NCBI GenBank assembly: GCA_036785325.1
Contig: JAXIVH010000493.1
Span: forward strand, 1-64,000
DNA length: 64,000 nucleotides
Reading direction: 5' to 3'
Source of the DNA: Urophycis tenuis
Lineage: Eukaryota; Chordata; Actinopteri; Gadiformes; Phycidae
Part shown: positions 20,509-32,842 of the stretch, piece after piece
Layout of the letters: each line of letters starts with the position of its first letter
Numbering within the stretch: the stretch's first letter is position 1
Notes under the pieces: model-generated
What the model was told of the DNA's origin: nothing
Seen by the model: only the letters and a program-made list of their open reading frames with translations
Database searches by the model: none
Position numbers and translations under genes: made by a program

Positions 20509-22186
20509 GCAAAGCCAGCAGAGCCCAAAGTTGCTGTGAAAGCCGCCACCCCCTGCTGGTTATAGGCTTATCGAGGGAGCCCATGTGGACCGAAACGAAC
20601 GGACGGGAGGTGTGTGTGTGTGTGTGTGTGTGGGGGGGGGGGGGGGTATTGGTGCCGTGATCGACCACTGAGTGGCGAAGAGAGCGGAGCTTCTCGTCAT
20701 CAGCGAGGTGCGTCAAGAAACGCTCTATTGTGCTCGAACGTCTTCTGTCTTCTGGCACACCGAGCATTTGTAACTACTACTCCAAGAAGTAGGCCTACTT
20801 CATGCATGCAGCTCGCTTGGTAAAAGGAAGATACAGGGGAATTGCTGAAACACAATCATTTGGCAATTACAAACCATGTCAACAATCTGACTCTTGACAA
20901 ATAATTTAAAAAAAAAACATGTTTTGTACGATAAAGACCATGAGGTATAATATAATCTTGATTTTGCAAACTGAGGGTACCTTTATTCATAATGGCCCAT
21001 ACACACAATACAAAATAACAATTGAACGTTTAATTATGTATACGTGGTTTTATAACCTAGACAGAACTAATCAGCAGAATGTGGACACAACATAACTCGA
21101 AACCATTATTAACCATTGATTATATTGCTTTGTTTTTTTTTAGATGTGCACGTTCAATGCTGCGTCTGTGAGACACAGAGTGACGTCAAACCTCTTTAGA
21201 CCTCTTTCTCATCCACTTCCCAATTTTGCTGTTTGCCAGCCTGTTGTTTCAACTGTCTGTTTTTGTTGTTTGGTACAGACATTTTGTATTTTCAATAAAC
21301 AAAAATGTGAAAATACCTTTGAACATGATTACAATAACAAAAAGTATGATGTAGTCACTATTCACCATTTCATCCTGCAAAATAACAAACATTTGGAAAG
21401 CTAACATGAAACAGATCATCTCTATGGCAGCCGAAGCATTCATTCTATCTCAATTCCACATTCCACCATGTCTCAAAGCACTCTGAAAGTTCCACTAGTT
21501 CCACTTTTGACTCTTTTGTCTTTTTTTGTATAAGATCATAAGACCATCGATTCAAGTGAAGACCTAGGAATCATTGCTGATTGTTCGGCATAATATGATG
21601 TAGCCTATATGTGAATATGTATATGTAAATGATGTATCAAAAAGAAAATGCTTGGTAGATTAACACCCTCTGGAAATCATTTTTGCATAGTTGTAGCCAC
21701 AACATGTGAAGGAAAAACCCTCCCAAAACAACTACTGACTGTTGTTTTCAATGTTTGCCACGGCTATGGAGGACCCAGTGGAGGCCATTTTGGTCAACTT
21801 CAGCAAGTCTCAAACCGAGACTCAGACACAAGCCTTAAGTCTCACCTGCAGGCATCCATCAGCAAGAACCTTTATCGGCTCGCTGGTCCTTAATGATGTG
21901 CACCTGAAACCACCGACAGTTGCTTTGGGCAAAAGTGTTAAGTAAGGACAAGTGTATTGAAAAATGTAACAGAGGCCATGACAAGAAAATATAGTATATA
22001 ATATATAATAAGTATTTTGATTATTATAATTATTATTGTTATTATATACAATAAAAAAGTGGACCATATGTTTTTAACCCATCATAATGATTTCAACAAT
22101 TATTCATTCAATTTGTTTTAGTTTTTTTCATCTCTTCATTACTGGACTTGAAGCACAAAGACTCCCCATTCAATGGTAAATATTAA
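20509..22186 (+). pseudogene. Decayed AKR1B-like gene (left copy)
   Basis: Remnants lie in exon order on the plus strand. (1) 20509-20707: after CACAG, the translation reads PKVAVKAATPAGYRLIEGAH and DRNKR, matching AKR1B exon 2 (KVTEAVKAAITAGYRHIDGAY). A GT/G microsatellite interrupts it, then GIGAVIDH, a stop, VAKRAELLVISE matches VGAGIQAMITDGVVKREDLFVVS, followed by a GTGCGT donor. (2) 21763-21823: AMEDPVEA and NFSKSQTE resemble exon 5 (AMEELMDA, NFNKQQVE), a weaker match. (3) 22148-22186: LKHKDSPFNGKY-stop resembles the AKR1B C-terminus NHKDYPFHAEY. Other exons were not found. The relic is tail-to-tail with the intact AKR1B gene. The stop at 20670 is absent from the right copy, which has Trp. 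Confidence 0.65.
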
Positions 22187-22199
22187 TTCCACGGACATA

Positions 22200-22457
22200 A
22201 GAGAAGTTAACTGAATGTTTTTTTTTTTTGTTGCAGAAGTCACATGACAGCAAACATCTGGTGACCGTGATGGCTTTTATGTGTTGCACAACATCGTACC
22301 ACATCGATGACAACATAGGCTTGTGAAAGTAGTGCCTGCATTCATTTTCTTCAAGGGATTTTGGTTATTGATTATTTATTGAATGAGTGTTGATTGTCGT
22401 CGAGTGGTTTTCAACAAAAATTGTTGCGCACAACTTCACTATAGTGTGAAGGACTTT

Positions 22458-22491
<34 letters not shown>

Positions 22492-23480
22492 CAACTGTAT
22501 ATATACACAGTACTAAGGACGAAGGACAAGGACTGGGCAGGGATGGGAATGGATATAGAGTATGAACTGAATGCTTATATTTTCTGATGCTTGGTCAGTT
22601 ATGTGGCCTTGGTTATAGTCATGTATTCTCAAGTTTAACAGTAGCACTTGGCACTTAGTCAGAGATGTTTACTAGCGATGGTTACCAAGCAATTGAAATG
22701 CTTGAAACTTGTTCTGGTGACTTTCTTATTGGCAGCAATGAAATGTTTCACCTTCTTATGACAAATGTACTCCTTGTAAGTCGCTTTGGATAAAAGCGTC
22801 TGCTAATTGCCCTAAATCTAAATCTAATCTAAATCACTATATTTTAACTGGAAGACATGTGCAGATCAAGAACATTGATCTGCACATGCCTTCAAATCAA
22901 TTGTCTTCCAGTTGATTTTTTGGTGTCTGCTTAAAAGTTTATCAAAACATCCTGGAATACCATGCTGCATAATGTCCATAATGAAATACAATTATTTTTG
23001 TAACCACTTAATTACATTAAAATAAATTAGTAAACAGTTCCTCGAGTAGCTTGTTCATTGATGAGCCCATTCTATACGCAATAAGTCATACACGTAAACA
23101 AAATAATTGGAATGAAGATATAGGTTTATATTAACATATGAGTCGCTTTATTTAGCCAGCGCTGGAAGTTGCACTGATTCTGCAACTTCCTCATTTTGAG
23201 TTGTAATTACTTACATTCCAAAGTGAGATGCATATCTCATATATCATATGCTGTAGACAAGCCTACAGCTGCTGAAGACATTAGGAAGGTTCGACCCCAA
23301 AGTTCTAGCATACTGATATGTAGCTTTGATGGACAATGCTTGTTTTCAGTTAGGTCCAGTTATTATTACCCGATGCATCCAACTCACACCTCAAGGTCGA
23401 AAAGGTGAACGCTACGCTGTTATTTTGAAAAACCAAAAAAAACAACAACCACAAACCACATTAACTGACAACGAATACAC
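22200..23480. other. Interval between AKR1B genes with SINE fragments
   Basis: A SINE-like segment at about 22680-22810 carries AAGTCGCTTTGGATAAAAGC and resembles 7525-7650. A short inverted repeat lies at 22845-22920, where an ATGTGCAGATCAAGAACATT-type half is followed by its reverse complement. A TA microsatellite is at 22465-22500. No gene is seen. Confidence 0.5.
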
Positions 23481-23787
23481 TTCACACACAGTTTTATTTT
23501 GGAGTGGCTGGGATCTTAACAAAAACAACACATGTTTTCTTCAGTAACAAAACGCAAGGTTACTTTTATCAGTAAACGCAAGCAAACGCTGGAGGGAACG
23601 CTCGCTTTTTTCAAGGTTCTTGGGCAAAAGGCCTTAACAAAGTCCTTGCAAAAAGGTTACCTAAACCTTGAGAAGGACGACCATATTGCTTGTGCAGTTA
23701 GACATTACGTAAAAGACCGAAACAACAGCGGAGGGGGGGATGGAGCAAATATGAAAGTGCATGCCGCCGTGTCCTCGTTCCACCGTT

Positions 23788-24090
23788 CTAGTATTCAGCG
23801 TGGAACGGGTAGTCCTTGTGATTCTTGCTCCTAAAAGATAATCAGGGAAGAGAAAGGAAATACAACATGATGAACCAGCAGCATTGAGTGGGAAAAAATT
23901 GGAAATAAAACTAAATTCATGTTCATGGTTCATTGGTTTGTTTTGTTCGTTCATGGTTCTGTCTCGTTCTTCGGAGAGTTCCTGGGTGCCATGCGCCACA
24001 CATTCTAAGGAACCGTTGGTCTGTGCCTTTTTCATTGCCACCCGGTTCTATTCCCAGTCTGGGTGCGAAATTAACTCTCCTTTAGAGTAT

Positions 24091-24153
<63 letters not shown>

Positions 24154-25837
24154 ACTACTACAACGCACTACCTCACTTTCACTTTTGTATTTTGTATTTC
24201 ATACTTGTATTTATGTGCCGTACTTGTATTTTTGTATTGTCTGTATAATGTCTGTTTGTCTGATTGTTCATTTTGTTCATTTTTTTCATTTTACACCGCA
24301 GGTCTGGGAGGACTGCAATTTCATCTGTGCTATATGCCTGCCATGTAGCACACGTGACAATAAAGTTACTTGAACTTGAATGAGCAACATGAATGCATGA
24401 CGGATGAGGAAAGACAGAACTCTCGGTTTTGGTGGTGATCTCACATGGACAGAGCGCAGCATCTCCAGTTCCTCTGCAGGCCCAGTATGGACTTCATCTC
24501 CTCCTCGCTGAGCTCAAAGTCAAACACCTGCGGAAAAAACAGAAAGATAGAAGATTTTATTCTGAGCAATAATGCGCCACAAAATGAATACATGCTTTCC
24601 AAAATTAATATTCTACACACGCATAATTATTAATAATAATAATGATTTATAATTAATAATTCATATAATAGTGCGTTGGTGGGGGGTACCTGGAAGTTCT
24701 CCTGTATGCGGTGGGGAGTGATGGACTTGGGGATCACGATGACATCCCTCTGGACCTGGAACCGGATCAGAACCTTGGGAAACAAGGACCAGCAAGACAG
24801 AGGTCAAGCCCCCCAACAACCAACAACACTTCCATCCTCTTCACACACATGCACACGCACATGCCCACGTGTACACTTTAATGGTGTGCGGGACAAATCT
24901 GTAATTTTCCTAATTGACTGGGTTTCTAAGGGTACAGGGTGTGGTCAAGCCAAAACTGAAATAATAACAAAAAACGATTTATAAGGCTAAATACAATAGC
25001 TAAGTAAAAGTGCTTGTCATACTATGATCAGCAGAACTAACACTTCCCTACATGAGTCATGCATCTTTTTTTTTTTTTTTACAGCCACTATAATGCAAGT
25101 TAATTCAGTAATAACAATAAAACGTGTCACCCCGTCACTCCCAAGCAGTAAACAGAAGCATACACGTTTGTAAAAGAGAAATTACTTATCTGGCTATGAC
25201 AATAAAAAAATAAAAACTCTGATTACCTAATGAAAGCAAGTCCTCTCTATTGAAATAAACATTTCATTTGTATTGAGGAAAATTCTATGAGCTGGACCCA
25301 TCAGACAAAGGAAGTTTCAAAAAGAGGTTGTCAAACTCAATGAGACTTAAAATGCATAAAGCTTTCACACATTCCTATATGGTGATACTTTCGACCCTGA
25401 TTTGGCTAGTGAGGGCCATGTTCCTATTTTTTTCAGCCTCTTTCAATATCATTCCATCTCAATACACACTTCCTTTTTCAAACCGTTGAAGGCATTTGCC
25501 AAAGCTCTCTGAGGCCGTTTGGGCCAAAACATGAAGATCACCACGTACAACAGATTGACAGGTTGTATCTGACAGACAGACAGACCGACCGACAGACAGA
25601 CACACAGGTTGTGATCTGGTGAGGGAGAGTCAAGTGCATTGTACCTGGGCAGTGGTCTTCTTGTGTTTTTCAGCAATGGCTTTAATGGTGGGGTCTTCCA
25701 AGGGGTAGGGGTCTCCGGGCTGAGCCCTGAAATGATCCCACACGTACGAGAACGTAAAACAATGAACATAACCAACACAGCAGCTTGCTGGAAGTGAACT
25801 GTATTGTCCCAAATAATACAGGAAAGGCTGAGTGTGT

Positions 25838-25871
<34 letters not shown>

Positions 25872-28800
25872 CAATTTGTATGCTGACGGCAGTAGCTCAG
25901 ATGGTAGAGCGGGTGGACAGAGCGGGTCGTCCACTAACAGGGTTGGCGGTTCGATCCCCTTGATCCCCCCCACCCCTCCTCCAACTGTCCCACATGTCAA
26001 ACCCCACAAATGTACTGATTGTAAGTCGCTTCGGACAAAAGCGTCCTGCTAAAAGCCCCCTTTTACCCTTTAGAAATAAAAAATAAACCAACGCACTTAC
26101 TTCACTTGTATTGTACTAGCTAACAGGGGCTGCGTGCTTTTGACCGCTACGCCAAAAAAACAGGGGGGGGGGATGCACACACACACACACATCTGTGTGT
26201 GTGTATCTGTGACCGCTGTGTCACAGGGCCCGGCCCGGCCTGCGTACACTTGACCTTGTGTGTTCGCCAGCTAATCCATCCGCCGTGTGTATTTCGCCCG
26301 TGTTCTCGCTGAGCACAAACCCGTGTGTTACTGAGAACACCCTGAACCCCCACCCGGTCACTCAGATCCGCCACCTCCTCCATACACCTACAGGTTCCCC
26401 CAGCCCGTCTGTCCACCATGGGGGCACGAGCCTTCAGCCGCTCCGCCCCACGCCTCTGGAATAGCCTTCCCCCGGACATTCGAAATATGGACTCACCTCT
26501 CACCTTCAAATCCCACCTCAAAACGCATCTTTTCAGGCAGGCCTACTCACACATGGACTTAATATCTGCTGCAGGCTCTGTGCCTTTTTAAATCTGTTTT
26601 AATCTGTGTCCTTTGATTGTTTTATGCTTTTATGCTTGTTAGGTGACCTTGAGTGTCCTGAAAGGCGCCTCATAAATAAAATGTATTATTATTATTATTA
26701 CTGAACGTACCCTGGGCGATCGGGGGAACCCAGAGGGCTGTAGGCAGTCACCGTGATGCCGTGGGACTTGCAGTAGTCGATGAGCTTGGCCTGGTTCAGA
26801 TACGGGGTGCACTCCACCTGAGGCAGACAGCGCAGGACGTACACTGGGTCAACGTCACAATCCTTAAATCACCCCCTCGGATGGACCCAGTCAAACCATT
26901 GAGCCCGTATACCAGGGGTGTCAAACTCATTTTTACCTCGGGCCACATCAGCATTATGGTTGCCCTCAAAGGGCCGGTTGTAACTGTAAGACTATATATA
27001 CACATTTAAGTAACTGTCTCTGCATTTGGTTGTTATTTCTTCCAGTGTACAAATATTGTACATCCATTTATATCCATGTACAAATGGAAGCATTGGAACG
27101 ACTGCAATCTAGTGGCCGGATTTGCGGATCACAACATTGAAATGCATTGTGGGAGATGTAGTTGATGGCCGCTCTACGGTACGCTGTGAAGCAGTATATG
27201 CCCTTTTAAGCTCTCGCGGGCCACATAAAATGACGTGGCGGGCTGGATTTGGCACGCGGGCCTTGAGTTTGACACATGTGCCATACACGGTGAATGGCAA
27301 ATGTTGATTGTGAAGGGCATGACTAAGACGTTTTTTAAAGAAACCCTTTTAGAATCTACGTCTTAAATGTAACTCAATCTTCAGACACACGTCGTGTGCC
27401 AGCAGAGCCGCCGATAACATTCGGGGCGGCCGTAGACACGGTCGTTTGCCTTAAGGCAAGCGACTGGTCGATATTGTCACTTCCAATAAAGCAACAAGAG
27501 AAGGGTAACTGAATTGAGGCTCCTGGGCTGTGCCCTTTAATTCAACTAGTGCTCGCAAAATGTCAGCCATCTGGTCATGCGCTTTGCTCGCTTCTCTGTC
27601 ACAGGCGATGATGCTATGGCAGCCACAGGCTTCCCTTCCCCTTCGTTTCACGTTCGGGAGCGGAAGGCTCTCCCGGTGTACCTGGTTAGTGGCTGGCTTG
27701 TACTTCAGCCCCGGCTTGCTGAGGACCGACTCGACCTGCTGCTTGTTGAAGTTGGAGATCCCGACCGCTTTCACCAGGCCGGCGTCCATCAGCTCCTCCA
27801 TGGCCTAAGGGTTATTGATCGCTAAGAGTTATTAATCGCCGAGAGTTATTGATCGCTTATCCGAAGAGACTTTGAGAAGAAGAAGAAGAATTACTCTTTT
27901 GATCCCGTGAAGGAAATTTGGCCTCTGCATTTAACCCAATCGTGAATTAGTGGAATACACTCAGCACACAGTGATGGTGAGGCACACAGTGAGGTGAAGC
28001 ACACACTTAAACCCGATGCAGTGAGCTGCCTGCAACAGCGGCGCTCGGGGAGCAGTTAGGGGTTAGGCGCCTTGCTCAAGGGCACTTCAGTCGTTCGTAC
28101 TGGTCGGGGTTCGAACCGGCAACCCTCCGGTTACAAGTCCGAAGCCCTAACCAGTAGACCGCGGCTGCCCCCAAAATCAAAAGCATGCAAGCGTCACTCC
28201 AAAGTGCTGCACGAGTTAAGTGAAACAAAACACACAACAAAAAGAAACACAAGGTTAGATTATTATTATTAAAAAAAATAACACAAAAGCCAAACACAAG
28301 AATGTGTGCAAGTCCTCGGAGGCCTATGGATTGAACCGCATTTCACCAAGCAAAGCTCATGGAGAGTGTCCATCGGTGTCTGGCCCTAGGTCCCGCCTAC
28401 CTCCCAGGTATCCAGGAAGTTGGTGTCGTCGCCGATGGGTTCGCCTGCACTGTCCAACGGGAAGAGGTCGTCCCCGGGCTGGAACAGAACAGCAAGCCCA
28501 GCAATGCACACAAGAACACTTGAGATGCTGCAGAACCAACCCGCTTCAGCGAAACTAAAACACGCATGTGCGTGCCATCACCATGGAAACATAATTTGAT
28601 CATTTGATTTGATTTTGTGAGTGAGGCGAGGCGGTTGTGTTGTCCTGGCTCCTGCATCAGTTTCCAGGAGCTTTTTAAGTGCTATCTTACACAATCTTTC
28701 CAAAATGGGTTTCCGGAAACCGTACGATAACAGACGGTAGGACCAAAGATGTTGTAGGGAAAAAAAGACCAGACAACGGTCACCTTTCACAAGGCGATAA

Positions 28801-29591
28801 TGACTACCTTATAGCCCATGGGCCAGTGCACCAGGTAGAGATCCAGATAGTCCAGCTTCAGGTCACTGAGAGTCTTCTCACAGGCTCCTCTCACCATGGA
28901 CTTTGCGTGGAAAGTGGACCACAGCTATGGAAGAGTGGAGCGCAACACATCGCTAAAGCAGTATAAACAACAACAACTTCACTGTGGCCTTGGATGAAGT
29001 AGGTTGCTAGTAAAAAAAAAGGGTATTCCTTCGGGGATACATAACGGGCCCCTATTCTACCACCAGGTGTGAAGATGCTATTTTTAAATAGTTTTTTTTT
29101 TTTTTTTTAGGTTAATTTGAAAGTGGATTCATTTTCGAAACGGCTTGTTGACCAATCAACAACTCACTTTGCTGACCACGAAAAGATCCTCTCTTTTGAC
29201 CACGCCGTCCGTGATCATTGCTTGGATGCCGGCGCCGACCTCCTTCTCGTTTTGGTAGACGTAAGCCCCATCGATGTGTCGATAACCGGCCGTGATGGCC
29301 GCTTTCACGGCCTCCGTCACCTTACCTGGTGGGGACTACAGGGAGGATGCGTTAACGGGTGCACAGCCGAGAGGCTCTGGGTTCGAGGCAGGAGCTTGAA
29401 TACCCTTACTTCTGCCTGCTCAATAGTGACATACAGTATGTTTACTGTAAGTCTCATCATGTTTTGCGTGACACACATTATGATTATTTTCTGAGATGTT
29501 TGATCTTAAATAAAAGTGTAAAACATGTTCTTCCTCCTACGTTTGTTTTGTTTTAAACCTGTCTACTATCACAGACGTGACATGAACAATG

Positions 29592-29633
<42 letters not shown>

Positions 29634-30074
29634 CAATATCATGTGATGGCATTGGATTGATAAATCATTAGTAAAAAAAAATCGGATACATAAAATTGTC
29701 ATATGAACTGAAGGAGTTGAGTTAACTTTTTAATGAATGCGCTAATTTGTATTCATCTTTTTGTCGGCAAAATTACCGTAAATACGCTGTAGCACAAAAA
29801 ACCCACCGCGCCTCACATGACTGCAGAGGCGTTAATAGAAGGTAACATTGTAACACACATAATGCACACACACACACACACGGAGCTGAAAAGTTGGAAA
29901 CGTACTTCCTATGCAAGTGGCTGCAAACGTGTGCCATGCAATCCCCATGAAGCATACGTCTTATTCCCTGTCCTCTAATAGAGTTTGCTTTTCTTTTTCA
30001 CCACCTACCTTCCATGTACCGAGTCCCAGAATCGGCATGAGGGCACCGGTGTTCAGTTTCACAAAGGTTGCCAT
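23788..30074 (-). CDS. akr1b1: Aldo-keto reductase family 1 member B, aldose reductase-like (left copy)
   Basis: Ten exons on the minus strand: 30009-30074, 29168-29335, 28808-28924, 28401-28478, 27682-27804, 26711-26817, 25645-25726, 24690-24773, 24445-24527, 23788-23830. They give 316 residues, the exact length of human AKR1B1, with matching exon borders. It is a cytosolic NADPH-dependent reductase of aldehydes such as glucose and lipid aldehydes. The catalytic tetrad is visible: Asp44 and Tyr49 (HIDGAYVYQNE), Lys78 (VVSK) and His111 (LVHWP). The NADPH site VIPKS is in exon 8. Exon 9 could be read through to ATG-TGA, but splicing at CCAT|GTGAG to exon 10 restores the family C-terminus (HKDYPFHAEY). 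Intron 5 holds a hAT MITE, intron 6 an L2 insertion and a SINE, and intron 4 a SINE. Poly(A) signal at 23493-23498. Confidence 0.96.
24090..24150. repeat. (TA)n microsatellite
   Basis: Pure TA run in AKR1B intron 9, mirrored by a shorter run at 46045-46097. Confidence 0.95.
24180..24380 (+). mobile_element. Retroposon 3' tail
   Basis: Ends CACGTGACAATAAAGTTACT then TTGAACTTGAA, a non-LTR type 3' end present in both arms (45820-46030 on the right). Confidence 0.5.
25886..26070 (+). mobile_element. tRNA-like SINE (V-SINE-type)
   Basis: A tRNA-like head with GTAGCTCAGATGGTAGAGCG and GGTTCGATCCCC, and a tail with TGTAAGTCGCTTCGGACAAA. It lies in AKR1B intron 6 and its mirror is at 44115-44300. 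It is not a functional tRNA because there is no intact cloverleaf after the A box. Confidence 0.8.
26338..26700 (+). mobile_element. Left-arm-only L2 LINE fragment
   Basis: Encodes GARAFSRSAPRLWNSLPPDI and SHLKTHLFRQAYS, the L2 ORF2 C-terminus, then ends CCTCATAAATAAAATG and (ATT)n. The right arm has only about 22 bases here (43828-43849). Confidence 0.85.
26913..27280. mobile_element. hAT-type MITE in AKR1B intron 5
   Basis: Terminal inverted repeats CAGGGGTGTCAAACTCA and TGAGTTTGACACATGTG bound 368 bp. The 8-bp flanks CCGTATAC and CCATACAC agree at 6 of 8 positions, consistent with a decayed hAT target duplication. It has no transposase ORF. Confidence 0.85.
27880..28172 (-). mobile_element. 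tRNA-derived SINE in AKR1B intron 4
   Basis: Reverse-oriented copy of the GGGGCAGCCGCGG family with B box GGTTCGAACC. The mirror copy is at 42409-42696. Confidence 0.85.
29594..29632 (+). repeat. (GT)n microsatellite
   Basis: GT run in AKR1B intron 1. The mirror (40939-40995) is longer and interrupted. Confidence 0.95.
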
Positions 30075-30500
30075 TGTTGCTACCGGTCGCTGTAGAAGTT
30101 GGATCCAGCAGTAACGCGTTGAAACTACAGACACCGCTGAATGGCGCACGGAACATGCGCAGTGGAACAGCATTATCGGCGTGATGAAGCCCAAAATAGG
30201 TCGATATTCGGCCACCGATTAATGATGCCTGGTTAGCAAGAGGACTAGGAATACCGAGATCACCGATGTGCAGGTGACACAGTCATTAGTCTACATATTG
30301 AATACATTCATGTGTGTGTATGTGTGTGTGTATATGGATGCTATCATGTAACATACATTTCGAAATGTATTTGCAACATTGCAAATCATTTTTGTCGGGT
30401 GTTCTACCTTGACATCGAGACCGCCAACATACACATTGCCTTAATTCTCCACTAGAGGGTAGTATTACCACACTCAATGGACTTGTTTTGAAGCTTGTAG

Positions 30501-30632
<132 letters not shown>

Positions 30633-30689
30633 CCATCTCTCTCTCTCACATACACACACTATCACTGTTTTATATAAATATATATTTAA

Positions 30690-31430
30690 AATAAAGAAGA
30701 CAAAAAGAACAAAATGTATTTTTTTCTCGGCAGAACTCGTGAGCCGCCAGCCAGCGGTGTGTTTTTTTTTTCACAGTCGCTCTTGTGAAAGTTTTTGTTG
30801 TCCCCTTCTGATCTTCTCCCAGCTGGACTCCACCTCTGCTCCTCCTTCTGCTCCTCGTCAGATCTGAGCCCCGGCCTGCCAACTGTCAAAAGAATCCGGG
30901 AATCAAACGCCAAACACGGCCCCGGTGTTCTCGTGTCATGATCAAAGGCCCACAGGTAGACCGGACCAGACGATGGTCACACCACACTGCATCACACTGC
31001 AATCGAAAAAGTGTGAAGAGAGCTTCTTGAAGAGAAGGGAGAAGATGGAGAACATTGGACTGGGAAGATTAAATTAGATGTAGAAACTGGTAGAGATCCT
31101 GACAATTTGGCCTATTTGGTCATCACGTTTGGTTATTTCTGTATATCATAAGCCATATTTGGGTACAGCTGAGGTTGTGCGGGTTAAATATGCTAATCTG
31201 ATTATTTATTTATCTATATTAGGTATTAACTAGAATAAACTACGCGAAACTAAACTAAACAAAACAAACAACCTTGAAAAACAAACCTTGACCGTTGTCG
31301 CCGCAAGTAAAGTCAATTATAAGCTTCCAGGAAAAAAGTCAAGGAGGCTCTTGAGACACTTAACGTGATGGAGAGCCACGGAGTCAAATGGACACGTCTC
31401 AGTTAAATCATCTGCACTGAAACACGATGA
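30690..31430. other. Gene-free interval, nothing recognised
   Basis: Single-copy-looking DNA conserved in both arms. It has no credible exon. Confidence 0.4.
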
Positions 31431-31520
31431 CAGGAAGTGATGGTTGACATTTCAACTGTAGTGAAAAAAAAAAAAAAAACACGCCTATGGAATGCTGCAC
31501 GTACACAGAAGGATACGTCT

Positions 31521-31570
31521 CACACACACACACACATGCACACACGCGCACACACACACACACGCACACA

Positions 31571-31654
<84 letters not shown>

Positions 31655-31745
31655 AGAGGTCTCCGGCCAGCCAGACAGGGAGGAGGGTGGTGGTGGTGGT
31701 GGTGGTGGTGGTGGTGGTGGTGGGGGGGGGGGGGGGGGGGGGGGC
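31521..31745 (+). repeat. (CA)n followed by (GGT)n and poly-G
   Basis: A long CA array (31521-31652), then GGT trinucleotides (31686-31720) and a G homopolymer (31722-31744). The mirror at 38675-38842 is shorter. Confidence 0.95.
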
Positions 31746-31859
31746 TGGCTTTGGACTTGATTAACCACTTAGTTCGGTCTCTCAGACACAAGATTGCAGA
31801 GAGAAAGCAAGTAAATGAAGTGCTTTCGCATTTGCATTCCTGAGAGCTTTTTTTTTTCC

Positions 31860-32620
31860 CCCACAGACGCGTTGATTTCGGCCCCAGCGTCGCAGTTGTG
31901 TTCGCCACCGGCAGAAAAAAAGAAAGAAGAAAGGAAAAAAAAAAAAAACGCCCGTCTGCTATTTTAGCGGTAACGCGAAACAAGTGTCCATCCAGCCTCC
32001 TCCATACGGCGCCCTCAATCAAGCTAACCGCCGCGAATAAACACAATCAACACGGCCACGGCGGCGCGTGAAGGGGGATTTCGGGGTTGGGGTGGGGGGC
32101 CTTCTTTTCACTCAAATCACCAGCGTCGAGTCGCTCATCACTGTCATTATGCAGATTAGCCTGGCGAGGTCGGAGCGCGGAATGCGGCGCCGGGGCGGGG
32201 CTTTATCCTGGGTGGGGGGGGGGGGCGGGCCGCGGTGTCAAAGGTTCGACAAAGGTGACCCGCTGAAAAACACTCGCGGTGTTTTGTTCTTCACGTGTCG
32301 AGCGCCACTCGGGGTGGGGGGGGGGGTGGGGGGGTTCTGGACCGGCTCGATCTCAAGACCGAGGGCGGGGGGAGAGGGGGGAATTAGCAGGCACTGAATT
32401 GCGTCTGGCCGTGAATGTCAAGGCGCTGTTGTCGGCGGCAACCTTGACAACAACATTGGTGAGTGGGTGGGGGGGCCTGGCCTGGAGACCCGCGGGTAGC
32501 CAATGACGCGGTGGTACGGCTGTCAGGTACCGGCCAATGGGAGGCCAGGGTGACGGCACTGGTATCCATTGGAAGTGGGTCATACACTTCGTAGCGGTTC
32601 TGTTCACGCTAACTTTTGCA
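31860..32620. promoter_or_regulatory. Orphan CpG-rich block
   Basis: CpG density is clearly higher than in the flanks, with GCGCCGGGGCGGGGC (GC box) and ATTGG/CCAAT motifs near 32531 and 32571. No recognised coding exon adjoins it. It could be the promoter of an unrecognised or noncoding transcript. The mirror is at 37800-38560. Confidence 0.35.
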
Positions 32621-32662
32621 ATGACGAATTTCACTTTTTCGTCGCATTTCTTCGTAACAACG

Positions 32663-32842
32663 TATTAAAGGGTAAAGGGGGCCTTTTAGCAGGCGCTTTT
32701 GTCCAAAGCGAGTTACAATCAGTACATTTGTGGGGTTTGGCATGTGGAGGAGGAGGGGAACCAAAGGGGATCGAATCGCCGACCCTACGGTGAGTGGACG
32801 ACCCGCTCTGTCCAGCCGCTCTACCCACTGAGCTACTGTAAC
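32663..32842 (-). mobile_element. tRNA-like SINE (V-SINE-type)
   Basis: Reverse copy with GTAGCTCAGTGGGTAGAGCGG as head. Short direct repeats of the form TA(T/C)GTTGTTAC flank it, probably the target-site duplication. Confidence 0.8.

Noticed and set aside
22230..22290. BAAT exon 9-like peptide (SKHLVTVMAF resembling NKHLLTTMTY)
   Set aside because: Only about ten residues are similar, and the GAGHLIEPP motif does not follow. Probably chance.
25886..26070. tRNA gene
   Set aside because: A and B boxes are present, but the sequence continues into a SINE body and has several sister copies, so it is a SINE head.
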